From Streptococcus sanguinis SK355 (GTDB lineage: Bacteria > Bacillota > Bacilli > Lactobacillales > Streptococcaceae), in the NCBI RefSeq assembly GCF_000212855.1, contig NZ_GL890993.1, forward strand, positions 762,683-826,682: a DNA stretch of 64,000 bases, read 5' to 3'. This document shows, piece by piece, positions 27,241 through 37,453 of the stretch (the first letter of the stretch is position 1; each line of letters starts with the position of its first letter). Position numbers and translations under genes: made by a program. The notes beneath the pieces were generated by a model. That model was not told the origin of the DNA, searched no databases, and saw only the letters and a program-made list of their open reading frames with translations.

Positions 27241-27268
27241 TTGACTATTTCTGACCAAGTGATAAAAT
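27241..27268 (+). promoter_or_regulatory. groESL promoter
   Basis: TTGACT (27241-27246), 16-base spacer, TAAAAT (27263-27268), directly upstream of the CIRCE operator. Confidence 0.85.
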
Positions 27269-27280
27269 AATAACTATAGA

Positions 27281-27307
27281 TTAGCACTCGATAGTTTAGA
27301 GTGCTAA
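27281..27307. promoter_or_regulatory. CIRCE operator (HrcA)
   Basis: Perfect TTAGCACTC-N9-GAGTGCTAA between the promoter and groES, the binding site of the heat-shock repressor HrcA. Confidence 0.98.
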
Positions 27308-27331
27308 AAATTCAATCTTTGGAGGAAAACT

Positions 27332-29259
<1,928 letters not shown>

Positions 29260-29294
29260 ACCACAGTCACAAAACGCTAAATGATAAAAATAGA

Positions 29295-29332
29295 AAATTG
29301 CCCCAGTCTGATGGTGACTGGGGCAATTTTTT
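29295..29332 (+). terminator. Terminator of groESL
   Basis: Long perfect GC-rich stem AAATTGCCCCAGTC / GACTGGGGCAATTT, loop of seven, T run. Confidence 0.95.
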
Positions 29333-29655
29333 GTTAATCTTTCTATATCGTCTAGATACGTTTGAAGGATTTGCTCTTAGCTTTTTAAATTATCTTTATA
29401 AATATACTTTGAAATTTCAGCAAAACCCGGAAATAATTGTAGTTTTCATATATAAAAATAGGCAAAAACTTAAATATATTAGAAGAAGTTGACAATTTGT
29501 ATACTAATTCCGAACTTTGTACAAAAATACGGTCTAATATTTGACTTATATAAAATCCTATGATAGGCTAATATATGTAGTACACCAGAAAAGTAAGCTG
29601 GATTTAATCTAATTTCAACATTTCTGGTAAAAAAGTAATATTGGAGGGATTGTTT
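29333..29655 (+). other. AT-rich gap and leader of the adhesin gene
   Basis: No gene seen. A TTGACA at about 29488 and a TTGACT at about 29541 are possible -35 elements, but neither has a well-spaced consensus -10. An eight-base inverted repeat ACCAGAAA / TTTCTGGT (29584-29628) lies just before the adhesin ribosome site and could form a long-looped hairpin in the message leader. Confidence 0.4.
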
Positions 29656-31506
29656 ATGAAAAAAATATCTCATACTATTGCACGCTTTTTCTCAGTGGCC
29701 TTTGTGCTCCTCTTTAGCCTGTTTTCTAGCAGTCAATCTGCCAGAGCTAACACGGTAGATGATGTTATCACATCAATCAATGTCTACAATCAGAAGGGTG
29801 AAGAGCTGACTGACGGCCTTTCCCCTTGGGAAAAATTTCAAATTGACGCAAACTTTGCCTTCAATTACGGCAAGGTTCAGCCAGGAGATACTACTACCAT
29901 TGGACTTCCTGTTGAGTTTGCCTTGGAGGGAGCTGATTTTGAAGTCAAAGATGATGACGGCAATCTCGTAGCGACAGCTGTGGTTGATGCAAGCTCTAAG
30001 CAGCTTACACTGACTTATACAGACTATGTCCTGACTCGCTCTCATATTGAAGGAAAAGTTCACCTGTTAGCACGCGTTGATCATACAGTAGTCAGAGATA
30101 AAGGCTCAATTCCTCTGAAACTTATCGTTGGCAAGAAGATTATCGAGTATGGGAAAATTGACTACAAAGGTCTTCCTGGCCAAGCAACTCCTTATACTTT
30201 CATAAAATACGGCTGGAATAATGCGGATAATATCAAGAGCATTACTTACAGCCTGAATATCAACCAACAAAATCAAGAACTGGATAATGTTGTTGTTTCG
30301 GATACTCTGGGCTTTAATACCGGAGAAATTGATCTCAACAGCTTCCAAATCCTTAAAGGCTCATGGGTTGTTGACCCAGCTGATAACTCTTACCGACTAA
30401 GTCAGCAGCGCGAGGATGTGACAGGAAACTACACGATTAATCTTGCGGCTGACAAGCGCTCCTTTACCATTAACATGGGACATATCGGTGCTAATGAAGG
30501 CTTCTATGTCCGCTACCGTGTTAATTTCCCAACAATTCCGGCTGACGGAACAGTCTTCCCGAATGATGCTATCTTGCGAGCAGATAATATTGAAGAGCAA
30601 AAATCTTCGGTTGCTGTCCGCTACCAACGTGCAAACGGCTATGCACATGGGGATATCTATGGTGTACAGGTGACTAAGAAAGATGAAGCTGGTAAACCTT
30701 TGGCAGGTGCTGAATTTACATTGTACGATGAGGACGGTGTAACAATTGTTCAAAAAGCAACTAGCGATGCTAACGGGATTGCTTCTTTCAGCAACTTGAT
30801 TAAAGAGCATTATCTGATTAAGGAAACCAAGGCACCAGCAGGCTACCAACTGTCAGATGAAGAGATTCAGGTCAATGCTGCTCAGCTCAAGAATTATGGT
30901 TCTGGTATTATTTACAAAGACTTTACCAACCGTCAGGCCTTGATTACCGCTTCAGGTACCAAGACTTGGAATGACGACAATGATAAAGATGGCAAACGTC
31001 CAGACAAGATTACGGTTCGTCTCTATGCTAATGGTGTTGAAGTCGCTTCTAAGGAAGTCGGTCCAAATGCGCAGGGCGAGTGGAAGTATGACTTTACTGA
31101 CTTGCCAGCGACCGGCGCAGATGGAAAAGATATTGTCTACTCCGTTACTGAAGACCGTGTTTATGGTTATACAGCTACTGTTGATGGTATGAACATTACC
31201 AATACACCAGTTCCAGGAGTTCCGCAACCGCCGAAACCTAGCTCGGACAATAGCTCTAAGAGCAGCAGCAGTAGTTCTTCTAGCTCAAGTAGTAGTAGCA
31301 CGACTTCTAGCTCAAGCAGCAGTACAGGAAGCACTGATGTGATTATCGAATCAGATAATGGTAGTGGCGGAGGAAATGCCTATAATGTTGTAACTAAGAA
31401 GGGTCTTCCTAAGACTGGTGAGAATGCCAGCTGGATCATGATTGCTGCTGGAGTAGCTCTAGTAGGCTTGGTAGGCTTCATTGCCTTCCGTGCGAAGAAG
31501 AAATAA
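29656..31506 (+). CDS. LPXTG-anchored adhesin with Cna-B domains
   Basis: 616 residues, secreted and wall-anchored. Signal peptide about 1-34 (no YSIRK motif). Residues about 35-330 form an Ig-like N-terminal region of the collagen/fibrinogen-binding MSCRAMM type (DTLGFNTGEIDLNSF...YRVNFPTIPADG). Two Cna-B modules follow: about 333-420 (VTKKDEAGKPLAGAEFTLYD...KETKAPAGY) and about 431-520 (GTKTWNDDNDKDGKRPDKITVRLYANG). Then come a proline stretch, a serine-rich linker (about 528-558) and the sortase signal LPKTG near 584 with membrane helix and basic tail. The ligand is unproven; collagen-type binding is inferred from domain class. The ATG at 29656 follows GGAGGG. Confidence 0.88.
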   Translation: MKKISHTIARFFSVAFVLLFSLFSSSQSARANTVDDVITSINVYNQKGEELTDGLSPWEKFQIDANFAFNYGKVQPGDTTTIGLPVEFALEGADFEVKDDDGNLVATAVVDASSKQLTLTYTDYVLTRSHIEGKVHLLARVDHTVVRDKGSIPLKLIVGKKIIEYGKIDYKGLPGQATPYTFIKYGWNNADNIKSITYSLNINQQNQELDNVVVSDTLGFNTGEIDLNSFQILKGSWVVDPADNSYRLSQQREDVTGNYTINLAADKRSFTINMGHIGANEGFYVRYRVNFPTIPADGTVFPNDAILRADNIEEQKSSVAVRYQRANGYAHGDIYGVQVTKKDEAGKPLAGAEFTLYDEDGVTIVQKATSDANGIASFSNLIKEHYLIKETKAPAGYQLSDEEIQVNAAQLKNYGSGIIYKDFTNRQALITASGTKTWNDDNDKDGKRPDKITVRLYANGVEVASKEVGPNAQGEWKYDFTDLPATGADGKDIVYSVTEDRVYGYTATVDGMNITNTPVPGVPQPPKPSSDNSSKSSSSSSSSSSSSSTTSSSSSSTGSTDVIIESDNGSGGGNAYNVVTKKGLPKTGENASWIMIAAGVALVGLVGFIAFRAKKK

Positions 31507-31511
31507 ATTTC

Positions 31512-31543
31512 ATCTCTGTTCCCTTAAGGGACAGAGATTTTTT
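31512..31543 (+). terminator. Terminator of the adhesin gene
   Basis: Stem ATCTCTGT.CCC / GGG.ACAGAGAT around TTAA, then six T. Confidence 0.9.
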
Positions 31544-32088
31544 ATCGGCAAAATCTAGACCAGCAACAGTCTTTTTTAGAAAGTAGGAACAAGCAAGCTT
31601 TGTTTTACAATCGGTCATTATCTTGTATTCTTTTATTAATCAATCCTATGATATTCCGTAATATAGTTGTTTTAAAATAAAAAGCAACTAAGATGTTTCC
31701 TAGAACAGATTAGTTGCTCAGAACTACGGGGAAGGTCGCTTGGATTTGTAAGCGTGAAGCACATCAAAACTTGATATATATAATCTTTCCTAATTCCTAA
31801 ACCAAAAAAATTATAAGACATCCTTAGGAATATGCTCGGTGTGTGATCATCTTTATCAAGTTTTCGTCAAACTTATTTTACTTCAGTCTTCTCTCGTAGT
31901 TTTTGCTATGCAATGCCCCCTCCTTTCTTGTGTCAAAAGGAAGGGGATTTTTTTGTGTGGAAATGATATAGAGGATTATATGTATGCGTTTTCATTTATC
32001 TTCTTTTCTGTTATACTTGTACTAGAAACCTGAGGAAAAGATTCACTCAATTTGAGGAACAATCATTTGGAATAAGGAGATATAAAAA
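31544..32088 (+). other. Gene-free AT-rich gap of about 545 bp with two hairpins
   Basis: No convincing coding frame. Visible structure: a nine-base perfect inverted repeat AGCAACTAA / TTAGTTGCT (31683-31718), and a terminator-like hairpin CCCCTCCTTT / AAAGGA-AGGGG followed by seven T (31917-31954). A terminator with no gene ahead of it implies an unrecognised short transcript, perhaps a small RNA or a decayed gene. After it, TATACT near 32013 may be the -10 for the next gene, which has AAGGAG before its ATG. Confidence 0.45.
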
Positions 32089-33171
32089 ATGTCAGAGGAG
32101 CTATTGAAAGAGACTGTTATTGAACTAAGTATTGCGGATAATTGGGAAGAGGCAAAAATGGAGTGGACAAAAGCAGAACTTGTAAAAATTGATGCTGATA
32201 GAAAGCAAAGTTGTTTATGCGGTCATAAAAGCCTCAAGAAAGTATTTTCTATTACTAGGAATGATGGCTCTGGGATAGAGCTTTCTCCAATCGGTTCTTC
32301 CTGTATTGAAAAGTTTGAAAATGAAGAACTAACTAAAAGTATAAAGAGGGCAGAAAAAACTTATAAATTAAAGAAGAATCTAAAGTTTGAAGATCTTCGT
32401 GAAGTGATGGATGAAGAGATGTTGGAAGATTTTTATAGTAGGGGGTATTTTAAAGAGGATAAAGAAAATGAGTTTAATCCATGGAACGATTATATTCTTT
32501 TTAAAATGGCTTTAAGCAGAAAAAATGAGGAACGTCAGTTGGCTTATAATAAGATTGAGCGTATCATTTATGTCATAAATGATTATCTTCATCCAGAACT
32601 CAATGAAATATTTGATATTGAAAGTTACAAAGAAAAACTGAAACAGTGGAGAGAGGAGGCGAAGCAAGAGAAGCTGGAAGCTGAGAAGGCGAATAGAATT
32701 GCTAGACAGAAAGAAGAAGAGAGGCTTGCTCGGTTGCAGGAAAAAGAGGAAATTGAACGGCAAAATAAGTTAGAAGAGGAAAGGAAATTAGAGGAGGAGC
32801 TAAAACAGCTAAAACGGAAGAACCTTTATGAAAGATATGAAGAATTGAAGAACTGGCTACAAGAACAAGGGGACAGTATAAGAAGCGAATATGGAGAAAA
32901 GCTGAGTAATTTAACAGATCTTGCTGAAAAAGTAAAGGTATTAAAGGATCTAAAACAATCAGAATTGAAGCAATCCCAAGAAGAAGCAAAGAAAGATGCC
33001 GCTTTATTACCAGAAGTGATGGAGATGAGGAAAAAAGTAAGTGCTCTATATTCAGTCACTCCCAGAGCTAGGAGATGCTTGGAATATCTAGATGCTAATG
33101 TACATACAAATAAAGGACACTTGATCTATATGACAAGATTTTTAAAAGAGATAGAGGAAGGGAAGCTGTGA
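32089..33171 (+). CDS. Orphan protein with CxCG motif and long coiled coil
   Basis: 360 residues, not assigned to a named family. N-terminal part (about 1-85) contains CLCGHKSLKKVFSITRNDGSGIELSPIGSSCIEKF, in which a CxCG pair and a later cysteine in GSSCI resemble a small metal-binding or nucleic-acid-associated module seen in phage and accessory-gene proteins. Residues about 180-310 are highly charged Glu/Lys/Arg/Gln heptad-like sequence, a long coiled coil. No signal peptide or membrane helix, so probably cytosolic. Base composition is AT-richer than the flanking core genes, and the gene stands alone behind a gene-free gap, consistent with acquired DNA. Function unknown. Confidence 0.7.
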   Translation: MSEELLKETVIELSIADNWEEAKMEWTKAELVKIDADRKQSCLCGHKSLKKVFSITRNDGSGIELSPIGSSCIEKFENEELTKSIKRAEKTYKLKKNLKFEDLREVMDEEMLEDFYSRGYFKEDKENEFNPWNDYILFKMALSRKNEERQLAYNKIERIIYVINDYLHPELNEIFDIESYKEKLKQWREEAKQEKLEAEKANRIARQKEEERLARLQEKEEIERQNKLEEERKLEEELKQLKRKNLYERYEELKNWLQEQGDSIRSEYGEKLSNLTDLAEKVKVLKDLKQSELKQSQEEAKKDAALLPEVMEMRKKVSALYSVTPRARRCLEYLDANVHTNKGHLIYMTRFLKEIEEGKL

Positions 33172-33221
33172 TGTACATTTTAAAATCGAGAAAGATTCAA
33201 ATAAACAATAAAAGTACAAAC

Positions 33222-33248
33222 AAAAAAGCCTGAGCTATCAGGCTTTTT
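33222..33248. terminator. Bidirectional terminator between the orphan gene and tRNA-Lys
   Basis: Stem AAAAAGCCTGA / TCAGGCTTTTT with loop GCTA; A and T runs on both sides serve the plus-strand orphan gene and the minus-strand tRNA. Confidence 0.9.
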
Positions 33249-33262
33249 CCTCTATATTTCTA

Positions 33263-33335
33263 TGCCCCCTGCAGGGATCGAACCTGCGACCCACGGATTA
33301 AGAGTCCGCTGCTCTGCCAGCTGAGCTAAGGAGGC
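33263..33335 (-). tRNA. tRNA-Lys(CTT)
   Basis: On the minus strand the cloverleaf reads with acceptor GCCTCCT / AGGGGGC, D-arm GCTC..GAGC, anticodon loop CTCTTAA (anticodon CTT, U33 present) and T-arm GCAGGTTCGATCCCTGC. 73 bases with an A discriminator; CCA is not encoded. Immediately downstream of the 6S RNA gene. Confidence 0.96.
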
Positions 33336-33340
33336 AATAG

Positions 33341-33532
33341 AAAAAGCTGTATTGGTGCCGGACCTTCACGATTTGTATTGAACCCGCGCAATTAAGCAGG
33401 TGGGCAACTCGCTCTAACTGAAGCTGCTTCCGCGTGACACGGCTTGCATGCTGTTAGAAGTCTTTTGTTTCCCTAATAATACAAAAAATAGTCGGTCAAC
33501 ACTTAAGTGTGAAGTCGTACACCACAGCGTTT
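33341..33532 (-). ncRNA. ssrS: 6S RNA
   Basis: About 190 bases on the minus strand. The ends pair over a long distance: 5' GCTGT, GGTG, GACTTCAC with 3' GTGAAGGTC, CACC, ACAGC, followed by a T run, giving the long rod with a central loop typical of 6S RNA, which mimics an open promoter and binds sigma-A RNA polymerase. A minus-strand -10 TATAAT (33538-33543) fixes the 5' end near 33532. Placement beside rarA is a known Firmicutes synteny for this RNA. Boundaries are estimates. Confidence 0.85.
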
Positions 33533-33600
33533 CTATAATTATAATACCATAAATTTTGAAAAATTCAAGAGAAAAATGTGATTTTTTGCAAACGATGTCA

Positions 33601-34869
33601 TCATTTTTTTAAGTCATCAATCTTATCCTTGGTCATTCCAAGGGCTCGCTCGTATTTGCCATTCTCATTAGGAGTGAAATAATTGGCGTCTTTTATCTTG
33701 TCGGGCAGATAGTCCTGCTTGACCCAATTGCCAGGATAGGAGTGAGGGTAGAGATAGTCCTGTGCGTTGCCCAATTCCTTGCTGCCGGCATAGTGACCGT
33801 CTCGTAAGTGTCGAGGGATAGGCAGATTTCCATTCTTTCGCAGGTCAGCTAAGGCCTTGTCCATAGCCAGATAGGCTGAGTTGGACTTGGGCGATAGGGC
33901 CAAGTCAATGACAATATTGGCAATGAGGATCCGGGCTTCAGGAAAACCAATCCGCTGGGCAGCCTCCAGAGCTGTGACAGTGTGGACTTGGGCGTCAGGA
34001 TTTGCCAGACCAATATCTTCGTAAGCGATAACGGTCAAGCGTCGAGCTAGGCTAGGCAGGTCTCTTGCCTCAACGAGACGAGCTGCGTAGTGAAGACTGG
34101 CATTGACATCGGAGCCACGGATGGACTTCTGCAGGGCAGAGAGGACATCGTAATGGCCGTCCCCGTCCTTATCCATGGTGATGTAGCTCTTTTGCAGGCT
34201 GTTCTCCATCACATCGAGCGTGATATGGCGGATGCCCTTGTCATCTTCAGGGGTAGAGAGTACGGCTAGGTCCAGCGAGTTATAGGCGGAGCGCAGGTCT
34301 CCGTTGGTAGAGATGGCAATGAAGTCTAGAGCTTCATCATCTAGCTCCACTGGGAAATCAAATCCTCGTTCCTTATCCGTCAAGGCTAGCTGAATGGCTA
34401 TCCGGATGTCGTCGTTGCTGAGGGGCTCAAGCTCAAATATCTGAACCCGGCTTCGAATAGCAGGGGTGACAGAAAAGAAAGGATTTTCTGTCGTTGCTCC
34501 AATCATGATGACCAGACCGCTTTCTAATAGGGGCAGTAGGAAGTCTTGCTTGGTCTTGTCCAAACGGTGAATTTCATCTAGCAGGAGCACCAGTCCGCCG
34601 GAAAATTTAGCCTCCTCAGCGATCTCCTGCAGGCGCTTCTTGCTATCTACGGTGGCGTTAAAGGTCCGAAAGGCAAACTTAGTTGTGCCGGCAATAGCCG
34701 AGGCGATAGAGGTCTTGCCGATGCCGGGTGGTCCGTAGAGGATCATCGAGGACAGGCGGTTAGCTTCAACCATGCGACGTATGATTTTTCCGGATCCGAC
34801 CAGATGTTGCTGGCCGATAATCTGATCAATGTCAGTAGGCCGCATGCGCAGGGCGAGGTTTTCTGGCAT
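33601..34869 (-). CDS. rarA: Replication-associated recombination protein A (AAA+ ATPase)
   Basis: 422 residues, RarA/MgsA family, acting at stalled forks. NLALRMRPTDIDQIIGQQHLVG opens the protein; Walker A ILYGPPGIGKTS (about residues 42-53), Walker B LVLLLDEIHRLD (about 93-104), and the C-terminal MgsA tetramerisation region (GHYAGSKELGNAQDYLYPHSYPGNWVKQDYLPD). The ATG at 34869 is chosen because AAAGGAAA precedes it; an upstream TTG is unlikely. The 6S RNA lies just downstream on the same strand. Confidence 0.96.
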   Translation of the reverse strand: MPENLALRMRPTDIDQIIGQQHLVGSGKIIRRMVEANRLSSMILYGPPGIGKTSIASAIAGTTKFAFRTFNATVDSKKRLQEIAEEAKFSGGLVLLLDEIHRLDKTKQDFLLPLLESGLVIMIGATTENPFFSVTPAIRSRVQIFELEPLSNDDIRIAIQLALTDKERGFDFPVELDDEALDFIAISTNGDLRSAYNSLDLAVLSTPEDDKGIRHITLDVMENSLQKSYITMDKDGDGHYDVLSALQKSIRGSDVNASLHYAARLVEARDLPSLARRLTVIAYEDIGLANPDAQVHTVTALEAAQRIGFPEARILIANIVIDLALSPKSNSAYLAMDKALADLRKNGNLPIPRHLRDGHYAGSKELGNAQDYLYPHSYPGNWVKQDYLPDKIKDANYFTPNENGKYERALGMTKDKIDDLKK

Positions 34870-34909
34870 AAGATTTCCTTTCTGCAAGTGTTTTTCTTGG
34901 CTTTTTGTG

Positions 34910-34928
34910 TTACTATTGTAGATAGTAA
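34910..34928. promoter_or_regulatory. Inverted repeat between rarA and the DUF3013 gene
   Basis: TTACTAT-TGTAG-ATAGTAA, seven-base perfect arms, in the short divergent intergenic region. It resembles operators of small dimeric repressors; the protein is unknown. Confidence 0.4.
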
Positions 34929-34956
34929 TATTTTATCACAATGAAAAGAGGAAATC

Positions 34957-35427
34957 ATGGCTAAGTACGGTTTTTTGGAGATATTGGACGAGGAAATGGG
35001 GAAGAGCTTTCCTTTTGACTATGAGATAAACTGGGATAAGAAAAATCACGCAGTGGAAGTAGCCTTTCTCCTTGAGGTTCAAAATCCAGGCGGGATTGAG
35101 ACCGTTGATGCTGAGGGCAATGCCTCGGCTGAGGATATTTACTTTGAGGAAGCCGTGCTTTTCTATAATCCAATTAAGTCTCGTTTTGAGGCTGAGGACT
35201 ATCTGGCAGCCCTGCCCTATGAGCCTAAAAAGGGGCTGTCACGGGAGTTTCTTGCTTATTTCGTGGATTTTCTAACCCAAACAGCTGAGTCTGGTCTCGA
35301 TGCACTCATGGACTTCTTAGCGGATCCAGAGGCAGCAGAGTTTGAGATGGCTTGGAATGCTGAGGCTTTTGAAAATGGCAGAGTAGATGTGATTGAGACG
35401 GATTTCTATTCATATCCGAGGTATTAG
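34957..35427 (+). CDS. DUF3013 family protein
   Basis: 156 residues, acidic, no signal or membrane segment (MAKYGFLEILDEEMGKSFPFDYEINWDKKNHAVEVAF...). Matches the streptococcal DUF3013 family of unknown function. AAGAGGAAA ribosome site. Followed closely by Nudix and GNAT genes (nine-base and overlapping junctions), so probably one transcript. Confidence 0.8.
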   Translation: MAKYGFLEILDEEMGKSFPFDYEINWDKKNHAVEVAFLLEVQNPGGIETVDAEGNASAEDIYFEEAVLFYNPIKSRFEAEDYLAALPYEPKKGLSREFLAYFVDFLTQTAESGLDALMDFLADPEAAEFEMAWNAEAFENGRVDVIETDFYSYPRY

Positions 35428-35436
35428 GAGGCGCTT

Positions 35437-35889
35437 ATGGCAAATGCAGAAGGACTAGATTTACTGCACAAACAGATGGAATTTTCTGGCTGCAAGATTG
35501 CCTTGCTCTGTGATGACAAGTTGCTGACTATCTTGCGAGATGATATTTCAACCATTCCTTGGCCCAATATGTGGGAGTTGCCGGGCGGTGGCCGCGAGGC
35601 CGAGGAAACACCTTTCGAATGTGTTCAAAGAGAGGTTTTCGAAGAGCTTGGTTTGAAGCTTGAAGAAGCTGCTATTGTCTGGGTTAAGGAATATCAAGGA
35701 ATGCTTGATTCAGACAAAACCTCTATTTTTATGGCGGGAACCATCACTCAGGAAGATTTTGCCAGTATTGCCTTTGGTGATGAGGGTCAGACTTATCAGA
35801 TGATGGATGTGAGCCAGTTCTTATCAGATAAAAAGGTTATTCCGCAGTTGCAGGCCAGGTTGAGAGATTATTTGGAGGTGCGAGCATGA
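35437..35889 (+). CDS. Nudix hydrolase
   Basis: 150 residues. The Nudix box is complete: G-GREAEETPFECVQREVFEELGL (about residues 47-71) with the REVFEE metal-binding glutamates. Cleaves nucleoside-diphosphate-linked substrates; identity of the substrate cannot be read. Overlaps the following GNAT gene by four bases. Confidence 0.9.
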   Translation: MANAEGLDLLHKQMEFSGCKIALLCDDKLLTILRDDISTIPWPNMWELPGGGREAEETPFECVQREVFEELGLKLEEAAIVWVKEYQGMLDSDKTSIFMAGTITQEDFASIAFGDEGQTYQMMDVSQFLSDKKVIPQLQARLRDYLEVRA

Positions 35890-36356
35890 TTCATATTGAG
35901 CGAGCAGGAGCAGAGGATTTAGAGACCATTATTGCCATTCAGCGAGCGAGTTTTAAGGCTGTTTATGAGAAATATCAGGATCAATACGACCCCTATCTGG
36001 AGGAGCGAGAGCGGATTCGCTGGAAGCTAGTTGAGCGGCCCAATAGTTTTTATTATTTTGTTAAAGACGCCGAGAAGATTCTTGGTTTTATACGCTTGAA
36101 TACAAATGACGAACAGACAGCAGGCTGGATTGGGACAGTGGCGATTTTGCCGCAGTACCAGAACAAAGGATATGGCTCTGAGGGGCTTGGTCTGATAGAG
36201 GAGAAATTCTCCACCGTTATGCAATGGGATTTGTGCACGGTTTTCCAAGATAAAGGTATGGTAGCTTTTTATGAGAAAAACGGCTATCATCAGACCCATA
36301 CGGAGCCTGAAAAAGAGGGCATGGATATGGTTTACATGACGAAGACAATGAAATAA
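35886..36356 (+). CDS. GNAT family N-acetyltransferase
   Basis: 156 residues. Acetyl-CoA binding motif A is VAILPQYQNKGYGSEGLGLIEEKF (about residues 81-104, Q-x-x-G-x-G form). N-terminal MIHIERAGAEDLETIIAIQRASF is the usual first strand-helix. Substrate unknown. Starts inside the end of the Nudix gene. Confidence 0.88.
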   Translation: MIHIERAGAEDLETIIAIQRASFKAVYEKYQDQYDPYLEERERIRWKLVERPNSFYYFVKDAEKILGFIRLNTNDEQTAGWIGTVAILPQYQNKGYGSEGLGLIEEKFSTVMQWDLCTVFQDKGMVAFYEKNGYHQTHTEPEKEGMDMVYMTKTMK

Positions 36357-36370
36357 ACAAAGAAAGGATT

Positions 36371-36484
36371 GTTCAGTTAAATTTCTAAACTGAACCCGCC
36401 CTAAACACTGTGCTAAAAAGATAAGGTTCTCTTAGACGCAAGCGTCGTCAGAGAATTTCCTATTTTGGCTTTGTGTTATACGGG
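36371..36484. repeat. Compound inverted-repeat element before prmA
   Basis: Two structures in tandem: a perfect eight-base hairpin GTTCAGTT / AACTGAAC (36371-36395), and a 90-base imperfect palindrome (36395-36484) whose arms pair CCCG/CGGG, AACAC/GTGTT, GCTAAAA/TTTTGGC and GTTCTCT/AGAGAA around a perfect GACGCAAGCGTC tip. The element ends 16 bases before prmA. It looks like a small intergenic repeat of the MITE/REP kind or a structured leader; no second copy was found in this window. Confidence 0.6.
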
Positions 36485-36499
36485 CTTGGTATTTTAAAC

Positions 36500-37453
36500 A
36501 TGGACACTTGGCAGGAATTAACGATTGAAGTGAAGCGTGAGGCGGAGGAAGCGGCCTCAAATATTCTGATTGAGCTGGGCAGTCAGGGTGTGGCTATTGA
36601 TGACAGCGCAGATTATCTGGGACAGGCCGACCAGTACGGTGAGCTTTTTCCAGAAGTTGAGCAGAATGAGCGGGTCCGGATTATCGGCTATTATCCGAAT
36701 TCGGTGGATATAGAGGCTGTTGCAGCCCAGGCCAATGAGCGTCTGGCTGAGCTGGATGGCTTCGGCTTGGAGACGGGAGATATTCAGCTGACTCGGCAGG
36801 AACTGGCTGAGGAAGATTGGGCGGACAATTGGAAGAAGTACTTTGAGCCGGCTCGTATCACCCATGACTTGACCATTGTGCCCTCATGGACGGACTATGA
36901 GGCGACAGCTGGTGAGAAGATTATCAAGCTGGATCCTGGCATGGCCTTTGGTACGGGCACTCACCCGACGACCAAGATGAGCCTCTTTGCGTTGGAGCAG
37001 GTCTTGCGGGGCGGTGAAACGGTGCTGGATGTAGGCACAGGAAGTGGCGTTCTCTCCATTGCCAGCTCTCTCTTGGGAGCCAAGGATATCTATGCCTATG
37101 ACTTGGACGAGGTAGCTGTTCGCGTGGCGCAGGAAAATATTGAGCTCAATCCAGGTATGGAGAACATTCATGTAGCGCCAGGAGATCTTCTCCGAGGCGT
37201 AGAAATCGAGGCGGATGTTATTGTTGCAAATATCTTGGCCGATATTCTCATCCATCTGACTGAGGATGCCTATCGTTTGGTCAAGGATGAGGGCTATCTG
37301 ATTATGAGTGGGATTATTTCTGAGAAGTGGGAAATGGTGCGCGAGTCTGCGGAAGCGGCAGGATTTTTCCTAGAAACGCATATGATTCAGGGCGAATGGA
37401 ATGCCTGTGTCTTTAAGAAAACGCAGGACATTTCAGGCGTGATAGGTGGTTAG
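36500..37453 (+). CDS. prmA: Ribosomal protein L11 methyltransferase
   Basis: 317 residues. Trimethylates L11. N-terminal substrate domain ([23 protein letters not shown]), then a SAM-binding core with [12 protein letters not shown] (about residues 150-161), [14 protein letters not shown] (about 175-188) and NILADIL (about 243). The ATG at 36500 starts the conserved MDTWQEL; the ribosome site is poor (GGGCTTGGT), and the message leader contains the inverted repeat described at 36371. rsmE starts directly after the stop. Confidence 0.95.
   Translation: MDTWQELTIEVKREAEEAASNILIELGSQGVAIDDSADYLGQADQYGELFPEVEQNERVRIIGYYPNSVDIEAVAAQANERLAELDGFGLETGDIQLTRQELAEEDWADNWKKYFEPARITHDLTIVPSWTDYEATAGEKIIKLDPGMAFGTGTHPTTKMSLFALEQVLRGGETVLDVGTGSGVLSIASSLLGAKDIYAYDLDEVAVRVAQENIELNPGMENIHVAPGDLLRGVEIEADVIVANILADILIHLTEDAYRLVKDEGYLIMSGIISEKWEMVRESAEAAGFFLETHMIQGEWNACVFKKTQDISGVIGG

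Noticed and set aside
31839..32033. 64-codon frame in the gap before the orphan gene
   Set aside because: No ribosome site, runs through a terminator hairpin, and composition is not protein-like.
32089..33335. Integrated element using the tRNA-Lys as an attachment site
   Set aside because: No integrase gene and no direct repeat of the tRNA 3' end were found; a bidirectional terminator separates the orphan gene from the tRNA.
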